Made by a program: the position numbers and the translations under genes
Origin: Christensenella sp964494645
GTDB taxonomy: Bacteria > Bacillota > Clostridia > Christensenellales > Christensenellaceae
Direction: 5' to 3'
NCBI GenBank assembly: GCA_964494645.1
Contig: CAZBSH010000004.1
Span: forward strand, 1 to 64,000
DNA length: 64,000 nt
The notes under the pieces: generated by a model
Seen by the model: the letters and a program-made list of their open reading frames with translations, nothing else
The model's database searches: none
What the model was told of the DNA's origin: nothing
Shown: piece after piece, positions 43,427-52,260 of the stretch
How the letters are laid out: each line of letters starts with the position of its first letter
How positions within the stretch are numbered: position 1 is the first letter of the stretch

Positions 43427-43517
43427 ACGAAAATCCTTTCTGAAACATTCCTTTACCACTATATCATACACAAAACACACGGATTTTAAAATTATTATCA
43501 ATATTTTTTCAATTCGC

Positions 43518-43591
43518 ACTAAAATAGTGGAAATTATGTTTGACATTTGATCCGCGGTGTATTAATATATCAGAGTAAATTAGTGGGAATT
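43518..43591. promoter_or_regulatory. iscR: Promoter and two IscR-like boxes of the Fe-S assembly operon
   Basis: The 18-bp sequences at 43518-43535 and 43574-43591 agree at 15 positions (both contain TAG TGG after A/T-rich CTAAAA- or GTAAAT-type halves). They flank a promoter with TTGACA (43540-43545) and TAATAT (43563-43568, 17-bp spacer). CACTA-AAA-TAGTG in the first box is a perfect inverted repeat, resembling type 1 IscR sites. Autoregulation by the adjacent IscR-like protein is inferred. Confidence 0.65.
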
Positions 43592-43610
43592 GAAAGGAGG
43601 GACCGTTCGA

Positions 43611-44063
43611 ATGAAGTTATCAACAAAGGGAAGATATGGGCTGCGTGCGATGATCGACCTGGCGCAGAACAGCGAAAAAGAAGCGGTCTCTATCAGTACG
43701 ATCGCCACGCGACAGAACATTTCTGAGAGCTACTTGGAGCAGCTTGTGGGCAAGTTAAAAAAGGCGGGACTCGTGAGCAGCATCCGCGGCGCACAGGGAG
43801 GATATGTTCTTGCGAAGCAAACGAATGATATTTCCGTAGGAGATATTTTAAGGGCGCTGGAGGGGGATTTGAATCCCATTGATTGTCCGGCACTGGCGGA
43901 TGAGGGCGGATGCGAACAATCCGGCTCGTGCGCGTCGAAATATGTTTGGCAGAGGTTAAATGACGGAATCAACGAAATTGTGGATGAGATCAAGCTGAGC
44001 ACATTGATCGAACAGGAGAACAATGCATGTTCTTCTGAAAAAAGTGCGGCAGGCTATCATTAA
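43611..44063 (+). CDS. iscR: IscR-like Rrf2 family regulator
   Basis: A 150-residue winged-helix regulator (MKLSTKGRYGLRAMIDLAQ, SESYLEQLVGKLKKAGLV, IRGAQGGYVLAK) with three clustered cysteines in the order C-x8-C-x5-C (from DCPALADEGGC to GSC), matching the Fe-S ligand region of IscR. It would sense cluster status and repress the iscS-iscU genes directly downstream. The ATG at 43611 follows AAAGGAGGG. This is the second, cysteine-containing Rrf2 protein in the window. Confidence 0.92.
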   Translation: MKLSTKGRYGLRAMIDLAQNSEKEAVSISTIATRQNISESYLEQLVGKLKKAGLVSSIRGAQGGYVLAKQTNDISVGDILRALEGDLNPIDCPALADEGGCEQSGSCASKYVWQRLNDGINEIVDEIKLSTLIEQENNACSSEKSAAGYH

Positions 44064-44086
44064 TTTTTATGAGGAGTAATGCGAGG

Positions 44087-45271
44087 ATGGGAAAGTTTAT
44101 TTATTTGGACAATGCAGCGACAACGGCGACGCGCCCTGAGGTAGTGTCGGCTATGCTTCCTTATTTTTCCGATAAGTTCGGAAATCCATCGAGTATTTAT
44201 CAGTTCGCGGCCGAAAACAGGGAGGTTGTGGACAATGCGCGGCAAGTGATTGCTGATACACTGGGTGCAAAGCAGGGAGAGATATACTTTACTGCGGGCG
44301 GCAGCGAAGCGGATAACTGGGCGCTCATTTCTACGGCACAGGCGTATAAGAACAAGGGAAATCATATTATCACCAGCAAGATCGAGCATCATGCGGTCCT
44401 GCATACATGCGAATATTTGGAAACGCAGGGATATGAGGTAACATATCTTGATGTAGATGAGTACGGCTTTGTAAGACCTGAGGCGCTGGAGGCTGCAATC
44501 AGACCCGAGACGATTCTCATTTCTATTATGTATGCGAACAACGAGATTGGTACGATCGAACCTGTAAAAGAGCTTGGCGCGATAGCAAAAAAGCATGGGA
44601 TCATATTTCACACCGACGCGGTGCAGGCGTATTGCCAAATACCCATCAATGTGGAGGAAGACAATATCGATATGCTGAGTGCGAGCGGGCATAAATTGAA
44701 CGGACCTAAGGGCATCGGATTTCTATATGTGCGTAAGGGTGTAAAATTAAGACCGTTTATCCATGGTGGAGCGCAGGAACGTGGAAAGCGCGCAGGTACG
44801 GAAAATGTACCGGGCATTGTGGGGCTCGCAAAGGCGGTGGAGATCGAGGCCGCTACCCTGACGGAGCGGACGCAGAAGGAAATCGCGCTGCGCGATCATC
44901 TGATTGACCGGGTACTTAATGAGGTTGAGTATGTGCGTTTGAATGGGGATCGACAAAAGAGGCTACCCAATAACGCGAATTTCTGTTTCCGATTTATTGA
45001 AGGGGAAGCGCTGCTCCTGATGCTTGATATGAACGGGATCTGTGGCTCAAGCGGAAGCGCATGCACCTCCGGTTCGCTCGATCCGTCGCATGTGTTGCTC
45101 TCGATCGGGTTGCCGCATGAGATCGCGCATGGGTCGCTGCGGCTGACGCTTAATGAAACAAATACGATGGAAGAAATGGATTATGTTGTGGATACGTTAA
45201 AAACAGTGGTACAGCAAATCAGAAATATGTCGCCGCTCTATGATGATTTTATGAAATCGCAGGCGAAATAA
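44087..45271 (+). CDS. iscS: Cysteine desulfurase (NifS/IscS)
   Basis: PLP enzyme taking sulfur from cysteine for Fe-S cluster assembly; 394 residues from the ATG at 44087, with GAGGAG about 10 bp upstream. Motifs: IYLDNAATTATRPEVV, KIEHHAVLHTCEYLE, HTDAVQAYCQIPI, the PLP Lys in LSASGHKLNGPKGIGFLY, and the catalytic Cys loop GSSGSACTSGSLDPSHVL. It follows iscR and precedes iscU in one operon. Confidence 0.95.
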   Translation: MGKFIYLDNAATTATRPEVVSAMLPYFSDKFGNPSSIYQFAAENREVVDNARQVIADTLGAKQGEIYFTAGGSEADNWALISTAQAYKNKGNHIITSKIEHHAVLHTCEYLETQGYEVTYLDVDEYGFVRPEALEAAIRPETILISIMYANNEIGTIEPVKELGAIAKKHGIIFHTDAVQAYCQIPINVEEDNIDMLSASGHKLNGPKGIGFLYVRKGVKLRPFIHGGAQERGKRAGTENVPGIVGLAKAVEIEAATLTERTQKEIALRDHLIDRVLNEVEYVRLNGDRQKRLPNNANFCFRFIEGEALLLMLDMNGICGSSGSACTSGSLDPSHVLLSIGLPHEIAHGSLRLTLNETNTMEEMDYVVDTLKTVVQQIRNMSPLYDDFMKSQAK

Positions 45272-45289
45272 CGAAAGGAAGGCAAAGCA

Positions 45290-45715
45290 ATGTATAGTGA
45301 AAAAGTATTAGATCATTTCCAGCATCCGAGAAATATGGGTGAGCTTGAAAACGCGAGCGGCGTGGGTACGGTCGGCAACGCAAAATGCGGAGATATTATG
45401 AGAATATTTTTGGATGTTGACGATGCGGGGATCATTCGTGATGTGAAATTCAAGACCTTCGGTTGTGGTGCGGCTGTTGCAACGAGCAGTATGGCAACGG
45501 AGATGATCAAGGGAAAAACGATCCAGCAAGCGCTGGAGGTTACCAACAAGGCAGTTATGGAAGCGCTTGACGGTCTTCCGGCAGTTAAGGTGCATTGCTC
45601 CGTTTTGGCGGAGGAGGCAATTCATGCGGCGCTTTGGGATTATGCCGAGAAGAACGGTATTGTGATTGAAGGGTTAAAGAAACCTGATAACAGCGAAGAA
45701 GAGCACGGACATTAA
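45290..45715 (+). CDS. iscU: Fe-S cluster scaffold (NifU/IscU N-terminal type)
   Basis: A 141-residue scaffold on which Fe-S clusters form. The three cluster cysteines are in NAKCGD, FGCGAAVATSS and VHCSVLAEEA. The opening YSEKVLDHFQHPRNMGELE is typical. It is the last gene of the iscR-iscS-iscU operon, 18 bp after iscS with AAGGAAGG upstream. No hscA/hscB or fdx follows, which is the usual minimal Firmicute/clostridial arrangement. Confidence 0.95.
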   Translation: MYSEKVLDHFQHPRNMGELENASGVGTVGNAKCGDIMRIFLDVDDAGIIRDVKFKTFGCGAAVATSSMATEMIKGKTIQQALEVTNKAVMEALDGLPAVKVHCSVLAEEAIHAALWDYAEKNGIVIEGLKKPDNSEEEHGH

Positions 45716-45725
45716 TCATAAAAAT

Positions 45726-45761
45726 AAAAGCCGGCTATCGTGATACATAGTCGGCTTTTTT
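45726..45761. terminator. Terminator between iscU and the convergent lipoprotein
   Basis: AAAAGCCGGCTAT pairs with ATAGTCGGCTTTT (one mismatch); A- and T-runs on both sides allow use on either strand. Confidence 0.8.
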
Positions 45762-45765
45762 GTAG

Positions 45766-46521
45766 TTAATGATCAGCTAAACCTTCTTTGATATATGCGT
45801 CGGCAGATGGGAAATGATTGTCGGTTAACGCGTTTAACAAATCGGAATCAAGCAAAACCCATGTGTTTTCTTCTGTTGAGATATAATAATTATCTTTTAT
45901 CGCATAGATGCTGCAAATCTGATACCAACCCGCAGGCGTAATCTCGTCGTTTTCAAAGCGCAGATAGCCGACCTGCCGCGAAATATCGTCTGAAAAATAT
46001 CCGTCGGAAAGAAGTTCCTTTTGCGCATCCATCCCTTGCTGCGCGCGCAAATCAAAAATCGTCCGAATGATTTCCGGATTCCGACTTTCTATGTCCGTAA
46101 TGATTTTGCCACGGTTATACTCGATATAGCGCAGCGTGTCGGTATTTTCCAAGCAGAATGGCGGGAGATCGACATCCTGTCTGTAAAATTGCGTTTCAGC
46201 GGGCATCATGCTTTGCATAAAAGTATCGGATGCATGGACGCGCAGCATGATGCGTTGTTTATCGGCAATGTTAAAATACAAGTTATTGTTCATGTTTTTT
46301 AAGCGACCAATAATCTGTTGAGAGCCACCCTCGAGGTTCCAGCCGTTTGATGGATCGCGGAAAGAAGGCGCATAGGTACTGGTATAAAGTATGCCGTCTA
46401 TTTCGATGAAGTGATGCGTATCGTCTGTGAAATCGTAGGTGGGGACAAACAGACTGCATCCTGTCATGAGAGCAAAGCATAAAGCAATCGCCATTAGTAG
46501 AATCGTGTTTTTTCTGCGCAC
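45766..46521 (-). CDS. Lipoprotein of unknown function
   Basis: A 251-residue secreted lipoprotein. GTG at 46521 is preferred because GGAGG lies 8 bp upstream; the ATG/longer frame at 46548 would sit within the preceding gene. Signal peptide with lipobox MTGC (Cys22). The mature part has mixed alpha/beta composition and no domain I recognise; DDISRQVGYLRFENDEITPAGW and the C-terminal DNHFPSADAYIKEGLADH are without known parallel. The gene begins just at the end of the beta-CASP nuclease gene, with a 15-bp gap between the GTG and its stop codon. Confidence 0.7.
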   Translation of the reverse strand: MRRKNTILLMAIALCFALMTGCSLFVPTYDFTDDTHHFIEIDGILYTSTYAPSFRDPSNGWNLEGGSQQIIGRLKNMNNNLYFNIADKQRIMLRVHASDTFMQSMMPAETQFYRQDVDLPPFCLENTDTLRYIEYNRGKIITDIESRNPEIIRTIFDLRAQQGMDAQKELLSDGYFSDDISRQVGYLRFENDEITPAGWYQICSIYAIKDNYYISTEENTWVLLDSDLLNALTDNHFPSADAYIKEGLADH

Positions 46522-46535
46522 CGTATTTTCCTCCG

Positions 46536-48131
46536 CTATCGTTCCCACTTATCCGATAAGCTGTTGATTTGATCGGTAAATTTGGCAAGACTTTTATTGG
46601 CGCTTCCGCGGTTTTTATGAATTACGCTGAGCAGGCGGTCGCCTGCCGCAACGAGACGTTCAAAGATGGTATCGGGACGCGAAATCGATTTGACAGGCGC
46701 TTGTTCGCGCACGCCTTCATGCACGATCGTATTTGAGGCGAGGTTTGCCTGCGCGCCGGGATATGGCGCGAAAGCGTCAAGATGCAGTTCGTCTTGCAGC
46801 CTGCCTGCGAAAAAATCGCATACCGCGGCTTGCCCATGCGTCACAAAAACACGCTGCGGCTTAGGGTCAAAGCTTTTGATCCAGCGCATAAGACCGTCGT
46901 TGTCGGCATGACCGCTGATTCCTTCGAGGGTTCGGATGTCGGCGGCGACAGTCACTTCCTCTCCAAAAAGTTTGACATGCTGCGCGCCATCTAAGATATT
47001 ACGTCCTAATGTGCCTACAGCTTGATAACCAACAAAAAGCACGGTGCATTCGCTTCGCCAAAGGTTATGTTTTAAATGATGCTTGATGCGACCGGCGTCG
47101 CACATGCCGCTTGCGGAAATAATTACCTTTGGCTGTTTGTCCGCGTTGATCATCTTGGAATCTTCGCTGGTCACCGACGTTTTTAGCCCGGAAAACGCGA
47201 TGGGATTGATGTGTTTTTTGATCAACTCCGCGGCCTCTTCGTCATAATAACCGCGGCTGTTTTCGTTGAAAATATTCGTTGCATCAATCGCCAGAGGGCT
47301 ATCAATATACACGGCAAAATCTCCATGGTTTTTGACAAGATCGCGTTCCTTGATGATGCGCAGGAAATACAGAAGTTCTTGCGTGCGTCCCACGGCGAAG
47401 GATGGGATGATAACGTTGCCGCCGCGATCAAATGTTTTTTGGATGAGCGAGGATAGCTCGTTGACATAATCCGGCTTGCTGCCGTGACTGCGGTCTCCGT
47501 ATGTGCTTTCCATCACCACATAATCTGCGTCCTTGAGATATTGCGGATCGCGGATAAGCGGCTGATCGGTATTACCGATGTCGCCTGAGAAGACAATCTT
47601 TTTATGGATATCGTTTTCAGTGATGTCAAGCGTAATACTGGCAGAGCCGAGCAGGTGTCCGGCGTCTGTGTAGCGGACGGAAACCCCGTCGTACAAATAA
47701 ACGTCTTCTTCATACCGGCAGGGAACAAACGCTGAAAGCGCGCCGATCGCGTCTTGCATGTCATAGAGCGGCATATATTCCGCGCGCCCTGCGCGTTTGC
47801 CTTTGCGATTGCGCCATTCGGCCTCGAACATCTGGATATGCGCGCTGTCGCGCAGCATAATGCCGCACAGGTCTGTGGTCGCGCCCGTAGCATAGATTTT
47901 CCCGCGAAACCCGTTGCGGGATAACAATGGCAGCAGGCCGGAATGGTCGATGTGCGCATGCGTCAATAAGACGCAGTCCACGTCCGGCGCTGAAAAAGGC
48001 AACGTCTGGTTCCGATATTCATCAGGACCTTGCTTCATGCCGCAGTCAATCAAAATTTTTTTACCGCATGCCTCTAGAAAATAACAGCTGCCTGTGACCT
48101 CGTGCGCAGCACCGAAAAAACGCAGATTCAT
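46536..48131 (-). CDS. Beta-CASP metallo-beta-lactamase-fold RNA-processing protein
   Basis: A 531-residue metallo-hydrolase. Motifs: HAHIDHSG in LLTHAHIDHSGLLPL (motif 2), DAGHLLGSASITLD (motif 3), FSGDIGNTDQPLIRDP (motif 4), then beta-CASP parts with ESTYGDRSH, IPSFAVGRTQELLYFLR, SASGMCDAGRIKHHL and HGQAAVCDFFAGRL. Close in design to bacterial CPSF-like/YsgS nucleases. A 70-residue C-terminal tail follows the conserved core. It probably acts as an RNA nuclease. It shares a promoter region with the divergent yqeY. Confidence 0.9.
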   Translation of the reverse strand: MNLRFFGAAHEVTGSCYFLEACGKKILIDCGMKQGPDEYRNQTLPFSAPDVDCVLLTHAHIDHSGLLPLLSRNGFRGKIYATGATTDLCGIMLRDSAHIQMFEAEWRNRKGKRAGRAEYMPLYDMQDAIGALSAFVPCRYEEDVYLYDGVSVRYTDAGHLLGSASITLDITENDIHKKIVFSGDIGNTDQPLIRDPQYLKDADYVVMESTYGDRSHGSKPDYVNELSSLIQKTFDRGGNVIIPSFAVGRTQELLYFLRIIKERDLVKNHGDFAVYIDSPLAIDATNIFNENSRGYYDEEAAELIKKHINPIAFSGLKTSVTSEDSKMINADKQPKVIISASGMCDAGRIKHHLKHNLWRSECTVLFVGYQAVGTLGRNILDGAQHVKLFGEEVTVAADIRTLEGISGHADNDGLMRWIKSFDPKPQRVFVTHGQAAVCDFFAGRLQDELHLDAFAPYPGAQANLASNTIVHEGVREQAPVKSISRPDTIFERLVAAGDRLLSVIHKNRGSANKSLAKFTDQINSLSDKWER

Positions 48132-48184
48132 GGAGAAGCCTCCTCTTGTGATATGTCTGTATCTTTATTCTAAAGCGGAAACAG

Positions 48185-48213
48185 TACAAAAACAAGAGGG
48201 AATGTGTTATGAT
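48185..48213 (+). promoter_or_regulatory. Candidate promoter of yqeY
   Basis: TACAAA at 48185-48190, 17-bp spacer, TATGAT at 48208-48213. Confidence 0.45.
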
Positions 48214-48249
48214 AACGGTGTGATATTTTATGATCCGGAGGATAAGGAT

Positions 48250-48699
48250 ATGAGCAAAACACAAGAGGTACAACAGGCGATGATCGCCGCAATGAAGGCA
48301 AAAGATGCAGAGCGTAAGGAGACGCTGACGTTGCTTCTGTCCGCTTTGAAAGCAAAAGCGAAAGACAAACGCGAAGAGTTGACGCAGGAAGAAGAAGACG
48401 CAATCATACTCAAAGAGATCAAGCAGGGAGAAGAGAGCCTTGCCGGTGCGCAAAAGGCGGGACGGCAGGATTTGATCGACATGAATGAAAAACGCGTTGC
48501 GATTTTGAGAGAGTTCGCGCCCGTGCAGATGGATGAAGCACAGATCAGCAGTATTATTGCGGAGGTACTTGTAAAGCTGGGCATCGAGAAGCCCACACCG
48601 CAGGATAAGGGAAAGATCATGAAGGAGTTGATGCCGCTTGTTAAAGGCAAAGCGGATGGAGGATTGGTTAATAAGCTGGTTGGGGAAAAAATGCAGTAA
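48250..48699 (+). CDS. yqeY: GatB/YqeY domain protein
   Basis: A 149-residue helical protein related to the C-terminal tRNA-binding domain of GatB. Typical stretches: KDAERKETLTLLLSALK, KQGEESLAGAQKAGRQDLID, FAPVQMDEAQI and GKIMKELMPLVKGKADGGLVN. The ATG at 48250 follows GGAGG by 8 bp; upstream in-frame starts lie in the convergent gene's promoter region. Function is unproven; a role in tRNA handling or amidotransferase interaction is suspected from homology. Confidence 0.93.
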   Translation: MSKTQEVQQAMIAAMKAKDAERKETLTLLLSALKAKAKDKREELTQEEEDAIILKEIKQGEESLAGAQKAGRQDLIDMNEKRVAILREFAPVQMDEAQISSIIAEVLVKLGIEKPTPQDKGKIMKELMPLVKGKADGGLVNKLVGEKMQ

Positions 48700-48702
48700 A
48701 TA

Positions 48703-48726
48703 AAAAACGCGGGTAACCGCGTTTTT
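48703..48726. terminator. Terminator between yqeY and the convergent membrane protein
   Basis: AAAACGCGG-GTAA-CCGCGTTTTT forms a perfect stem with flanking A- and T-runs on both strands. Confidence 0.85.
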
Positions 48727-49198
48727 AGTTTGTCTGCGTTTTTCGTTCGCGCATCTGTCTGCGAATGAAGGTGGACAGAAAGCCGACGACTGCAGAGACC
48801 ATCGCAAAGCCAAGACCCGTATACAGCACCCCAAGGTATATGTGGGGAAGGATATCAAGGGAACGCAAAACTATGCCGAAGGTGATCATACATGCCATGA
48901 TGATATAACCCTTGATGTCGAAGAACGCAAACGCGCAAACTTTATCTTTTTTAAACGCGTCGATGCGACCCATATGTTTTTGATACAGACGGAAAAACAC
49001 AAATTTGAAAAACAGGAAGAAAATGATTGCCGCGATCAGGATACACAGCCATGGCATGGTCCAGTTGTTCACCATAGAAGGAATGCCGATGGATAATACG
49101 GCTGTCGAAGCAAGCCCCCAAACGATTGCGGCGAGAAGCGGTAGAAACTTTTTGTGAATGCGCGGCGCGTGGTCGAAATTTATTTCATCTTTTTTCAT
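48725..49198 (-). CDS. Small membrane protein, function unknown
   Basis: A 157-residue protein with four hydrophobic helices (about residues 18-40, 45-68, 90-112 and 118-140) and a charged C-terminal end (IRRQMRERKTQTN). The ATG at 49198 follows AGGGAGAG; the longer frame to 49525 runs through the manganese riboswitch and is rejected. No family recognised. It diverges from the riboswitch-controlled P-type ATPase, but no functional link is shown. Confidence 0.65.
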   Translation of the reverse strand: MKKDEINFDHAPRIHKKFLPLLAAIVWGLASTAVLSIGIPSMVNNWTMPWLCILIAAIIFFLFFKFVFFRLYQKHMGRIDAFKKDKVCAFAFFDIKGYIIMACMITFGIVLRSLDILPHIYLGVLYTGLGFAMVSAVVGFLSTFIRRQMRERKTQTN

Positions 49199-49281
49199 AA
49201 GACTCTCCCTTCTTGTGTTTTGTTTTTCAGTATTACAATAACCAAGCGCGCATAAAATAAAACGAAGAATGAAAATTTGCG

Positions 49282-49310
49282 TTGACTTCGCAAGAGGGCT
49301 ATGATAGCAT
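49282..49310 (+). promoter_or_regulatory. Promoter of the riboswitch-ATPase transcript
   Basis: TTGACT at 49282-49287, 17-bp spacer, TAGCAT at 49305-49310, just before the riboswitch. Confidence 0.55.
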
Positions 49311-49324
49311 AAAAAACATAATAA

Positions 49325-49425
49325 ATACTTCGTGAGGGAGTAGTTGGCATATGACATGGTCGTATGCGGCAAGTCAACATACTGGCGAATGCCTGGCTTG
49401 CCTTGATTAACGAGACTCGCGTATT
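49325..49425 (+). promoter_or_regulatory. yybP-ykoY manganese riboswitch
   Basis: Conserved elements of the yybP-ykoY aptamer appear in order: GGGAGTAG (49336-49343), GTCAACATACTGGC (49373-49386), and TTAACGAGACTCGCG (49407-49421). CGTGAG (49331-49336) and CTCGCG (49416-49421) can pair as the closing stem. Known members bind Mn2+ at the two-loop junction and turn on Mn export or related genes. The sequence was recognised by motif only, without a covariance search. Confidence 0.85.
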
Positions 49426-49473
49426 GCTTCTGTAAAAGGGGTATACGTGCGGTCTTTTTATTTGGAACCGTGT

Positions 49474-49510
49474 AACCGGATACTGCTTTTAGGCAATATC
49501 CGGTTTTATT
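49474..49510 (+). terminator. Riboswitch-associated terminator hairpin
   Basis: AACCGGATA (49474-49482) pairs with TATCCGGTT (49497-49505); inside, TGC and GCA extend the stem around TTTTAG. TTTTATT follows. Situated about 50 bases after the aptamer, it is the likely expression platform, so manganese would promote read-through (inference). Confidence 0.7.
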
Positions 49511-49547
49511 ATGGAATGAAATCATGTGTTGGGAAGGAAAAAGAGGG

Positions 49548-52202
49548 ATGCAGGCATTTCAGGAGACAAGCACACAGGTACTGGAGCGGCTTAACACGAA
49601 TATACAGCAAGGATTGGGCGACGCGGCTGTGACGGATAGCAGGCAAAAATACGGCAGGAATGAGTTTACGCGCGAAAAGCCGGATTCGCTGCTGAAGCGC
49701 TTAAAGGATGCCGCCACGGAACCGATGATCATTATGCTGATTGTGGCGGGGTTGATCGCGCTGGGAGTCAATATCGCGCGCAGCGCAGGTGGCGGAGAGG
49801 CTGATTTTTTGGAATGTGTGGGTATTTTTGTAGCAATTTCGCTTTCTGTCGTGATCACAGTCATCATGGAGGGGAAAAGCGCAAAAGCGTTTGAGGCACT
49901 GAGCGCGATCAACGAGGATATCCTTGTGCGCGTTGTGCGCAATGGTCAGATTCAACTGATTCCACAAAAAGAGGCTGTGGTGGGGGATATTGTCCATCTG
50001 GAAACAGGGGATAAACTGCCTGCCGATGGAAGGCTGATTACAAGCAAGGGGCTTTATGCGGACGAGGCATCTTTGACGGGTGAAAGCGTTCCCGCTAAAA
50101 AAGAGGCAGAGGCAGTGTTTGCGGATGAGAAAACACCGGTCGCCGAGCGGACGAACATGCTGTATTCCGGATGTTTTATCACAGGTGGAAACGGAGTGAT
50201 GGTTATTACCGCCGTGGGTGACAGGACGGAATTTGGCAAGATCGCGCAGGAATTATCAGGCGCGGAAAAGGCGAATACGCCGTTACAGGAAAAATTGAGC
50301 AGGCTTGGAAAGTTGATTACGATGCTGGGGGCGATCGCGGCGGCAATCGTCTTTACGATACAGGTGATCATCTTTTTGTCCAATGGAACTGCATCGCTTG
50401 ATACGGTTTCAGAGGCGTTTATTACGAGCATCGTGCTTATCGTTGCGGCGGTGCCGGAAGGTCTGCCTACCATTGTGGCGGTATCGCTTGCCTTAAACAT
50501 CATCAAAATGGCCAAGCAAAACGCGCTGGTCAAGAAAATGGTGGCATGTGAAACAGTTGGATGCATCAACATTATTTGCTCTGATAAAACAGGTACGCTG
50601 ACGCAAAATAGAATGACAGTACTTGCGATAGGGACAGTCGACGGGATACTAAAGCCGGAGGATTTGAAACGCAAGGAGCTGCTGCATAATTTCTGCCTCA
50701 ATGGTACAGCGGATTTGAGTTGCAGCGTTTCAGCCGATTTTATTGGAAATCCGACCGAATGTGCACTTCTTGTAGCGGCGCAAAAAAGCGGATATGATTA
50801 TCGTGATATGCGCGGGGCAAAAGAGATCGCGTGTGTATTCCCGTTTAGCTCGGAAACCAAGAATATGACGACGATCGTATATGAGGACGCCCGAAATATT
50901 GCCTATACGAAGGGCAGCCCGGAAAAAGTGCTTGCAATGTGTACGATTAGTGAAGAAGATAAACAGCGGATCGAGGAGCAGATGCTTGCGTATCAGGAGA
51001 AGAGCTGCCGCGTGATTGCGTTTGCGCACAAGCAGCTCGCAGATATGCAGGACTATGAGAGCGGCAGGGATCGTATCGAAAGTGATATGATCTACGATGG
51101 GTTTGCGGCAATCGCCGATCCGTTGCGCGAGGATGTGCTTGCGGCGGTGAAACGCTGTCGCAGCGCAGGGATTGGTTTGAAAATGTTGACGGGTGACAAC
51201 ATCGTTACCGCGACAGCCATTGCCAACGAGTTGGGGATATTGGACGATCGGCACATTGCGGTGGAGGCATCGGTTCTTGAAGATGCGAGTGAAGAACAGC
51301 TAAAAGAAATGCTGCCGAATATACGCGTGATCGCGCGTAGTACGCCGACCATTAAAATGCGCGTGGTAAATGCGTTAAAAGCAAACGGAGATGTCGTCGC
51401 GGTAACGGGAGACGGAATCAACGACGCGCCCGCGCTGAAGAATGCTGACGTAGGAATTGCGATGGGAATATCGGGGACAGAAGTATCCAAAGAAGCAAGT
51501 GACATCGTTTTGCTGGACGATTCGTTTTCGACAATTGTCAAGGCGGTGCAATGGGGACGCGGTATCTATGAGAATTTTCAGCGTATTATCCAGTTTCAGC
51601 TGACGGTTAACCTGTCGTCAGTGATCGTTGTTCTCTGTTCCATCCTGATGGGCTTTGTTTCGCCGTTTTCCGCGTTGCAGCTTTTGTGGATCAACATTAT
51701 CATGGACGGACCGCCTGCATTGACGCTGGGGTTGGAGCCTATCCGTGAAGACTTGATGAAACGTTCGCCCATACCGCGTGACGCAAGCATTGTGACGCGC
51801 GGTATGCTTGGACGCATCGCGTTTAACGGGATTTTTATTTCTATCGTATTTATGGCGCAACACATGTGGAATTTCTTGGGAGCGCCGGCACAACAGATAC
51901 CGACGGTACTGTTTACGCTGTTTGTGGTGTTTCAACTTTTTAACGCGTTCAACAGTCGTGAGCTTTCGGATACCAGTATGTTTAAAAACATTGGAAACAA
52001 CAAACTGATGCTGCTTGTATTCCTGATCACATTTTCATTACAGGTCATCATTACACAGTTTGGCGGTGCGTTGTTTGGTACGGTGCCGCTTGGTATGGAT
52101 ATGTGGCTGCGGATCGTTGCGTGCGCTTTGTCGGTCATTGTGGCGTCTGAGCTTTTTAAGCTGGTAAAGCGCGCTGTGACAAAAGCAAAATGCGTTGATT
52201 AG
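49548..52202 (+). CDS. P-type cation ATPase (P2 type), probable manganese/calcium exporter
   Basis: Membrane ion pump of 884 residues from the ATG at 49548 (AAGGA at 49534); the frame from 49524 lacks a ribosome site. Domains: N-terminal cation-ATPase segment, TGES in SLTGESVPA, the M4 ion site VAAVPEGLPTIVAV, phosphorylation Asp in CSDKTGTLT, nucleotide domain, MLTGDN and TGDGINDAPALKNADVGIAMG, then six C-terminal helices. By sequence it belongs to the SERCA/PMCA-like Ca2+ group, but the manganese riboswitch upstream points to Mn2+ export as a physiological role. Confidence 0.92.
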   Translation: MQAFQETSTQVLERLNTNIQQGLGDAAVTDSRQKYGRNEFTREKPDSLLKRLKDAATEPMIIMLIVAGLIALGVNIARSAGGGEADFLECVGIFVAISLSVVITVIMEGKSAKAFEALSAINEDILVRVVRNGQIQLIPQKEAVVGDIVHLETGDKLPADGRLITSKGLYADEASLTGESVPAKKEAEAVFADEKTPVAERTNMLYSGCFITGGNGVMVITAVGDRTEFGKIAQELSGAEKANTPLQEKLSRLGKLITMLGAIAAAIVFTIQVIIFLSNGTASLDTVSEAFITSIVLIVAAVPEGLPTIVAVSLALNIIKMAKQNALVKKMVACETVGCINIICSDKTGTLTQNRMTVLAIGTVDGILKPEDLKRKELLHNFCLNGTADLSCSVSADFIGNPTECALLVAAQKSGYDYRDMRGAKEIACVFPFSSETKNMTTIVYEDARNIAYTKGSPEKVLAMCTISEEDKQRIEEQMLAYQEKSCRVIAFAHKQLADMQDYESGRDRIESDMIYDGFAAIADPLREDVLAAVKRCRSAGIGLKMLTGDNIVTATAIANELGILDDRHIAVEASVLEDASEEQLKEMLPNIRVIARSTPTIKMRVVNALKANGDVVAVTGDGINDAPALKNADVGIAMGISGTEVSKEASDIVLLDDSFSTIVKAVQWGRGIYENFQRIIQFQLTVNLSSVIVVLCSILMGFVSPFSALQLLWINIIMDGPPALTLGLEPIREDLMKRSPIPRDASIVTRGMLGRIAFNGIFISIVFMAQHMWNFLGAPAQQIPTVLFTLFVVFQLFNAFNSRELSDTSMFKNIGNNKLMLLVFLITFSLQVIITQFGGALFGTVPLGMDMWLRIVACALSVIVASELFKLVKRAVTKAKCVD

Positions 52203-52223
52203 AAGAGCAGAATGGCGTATAAT
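52195..52223 (+). promoter_or_regulatory. Promoter of the phosphoglycerate mutase gene
   Basis: TTGATT at 52195-52200, at the very end of the ATPase gene, then a 17-bp spacer and perfect TATAAT at 52218-52223. Confidence 0.65.
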
Positions 52224-52260
52224 GAGAGCATCAGATATCACACAGGAGAGGACGGACAAT

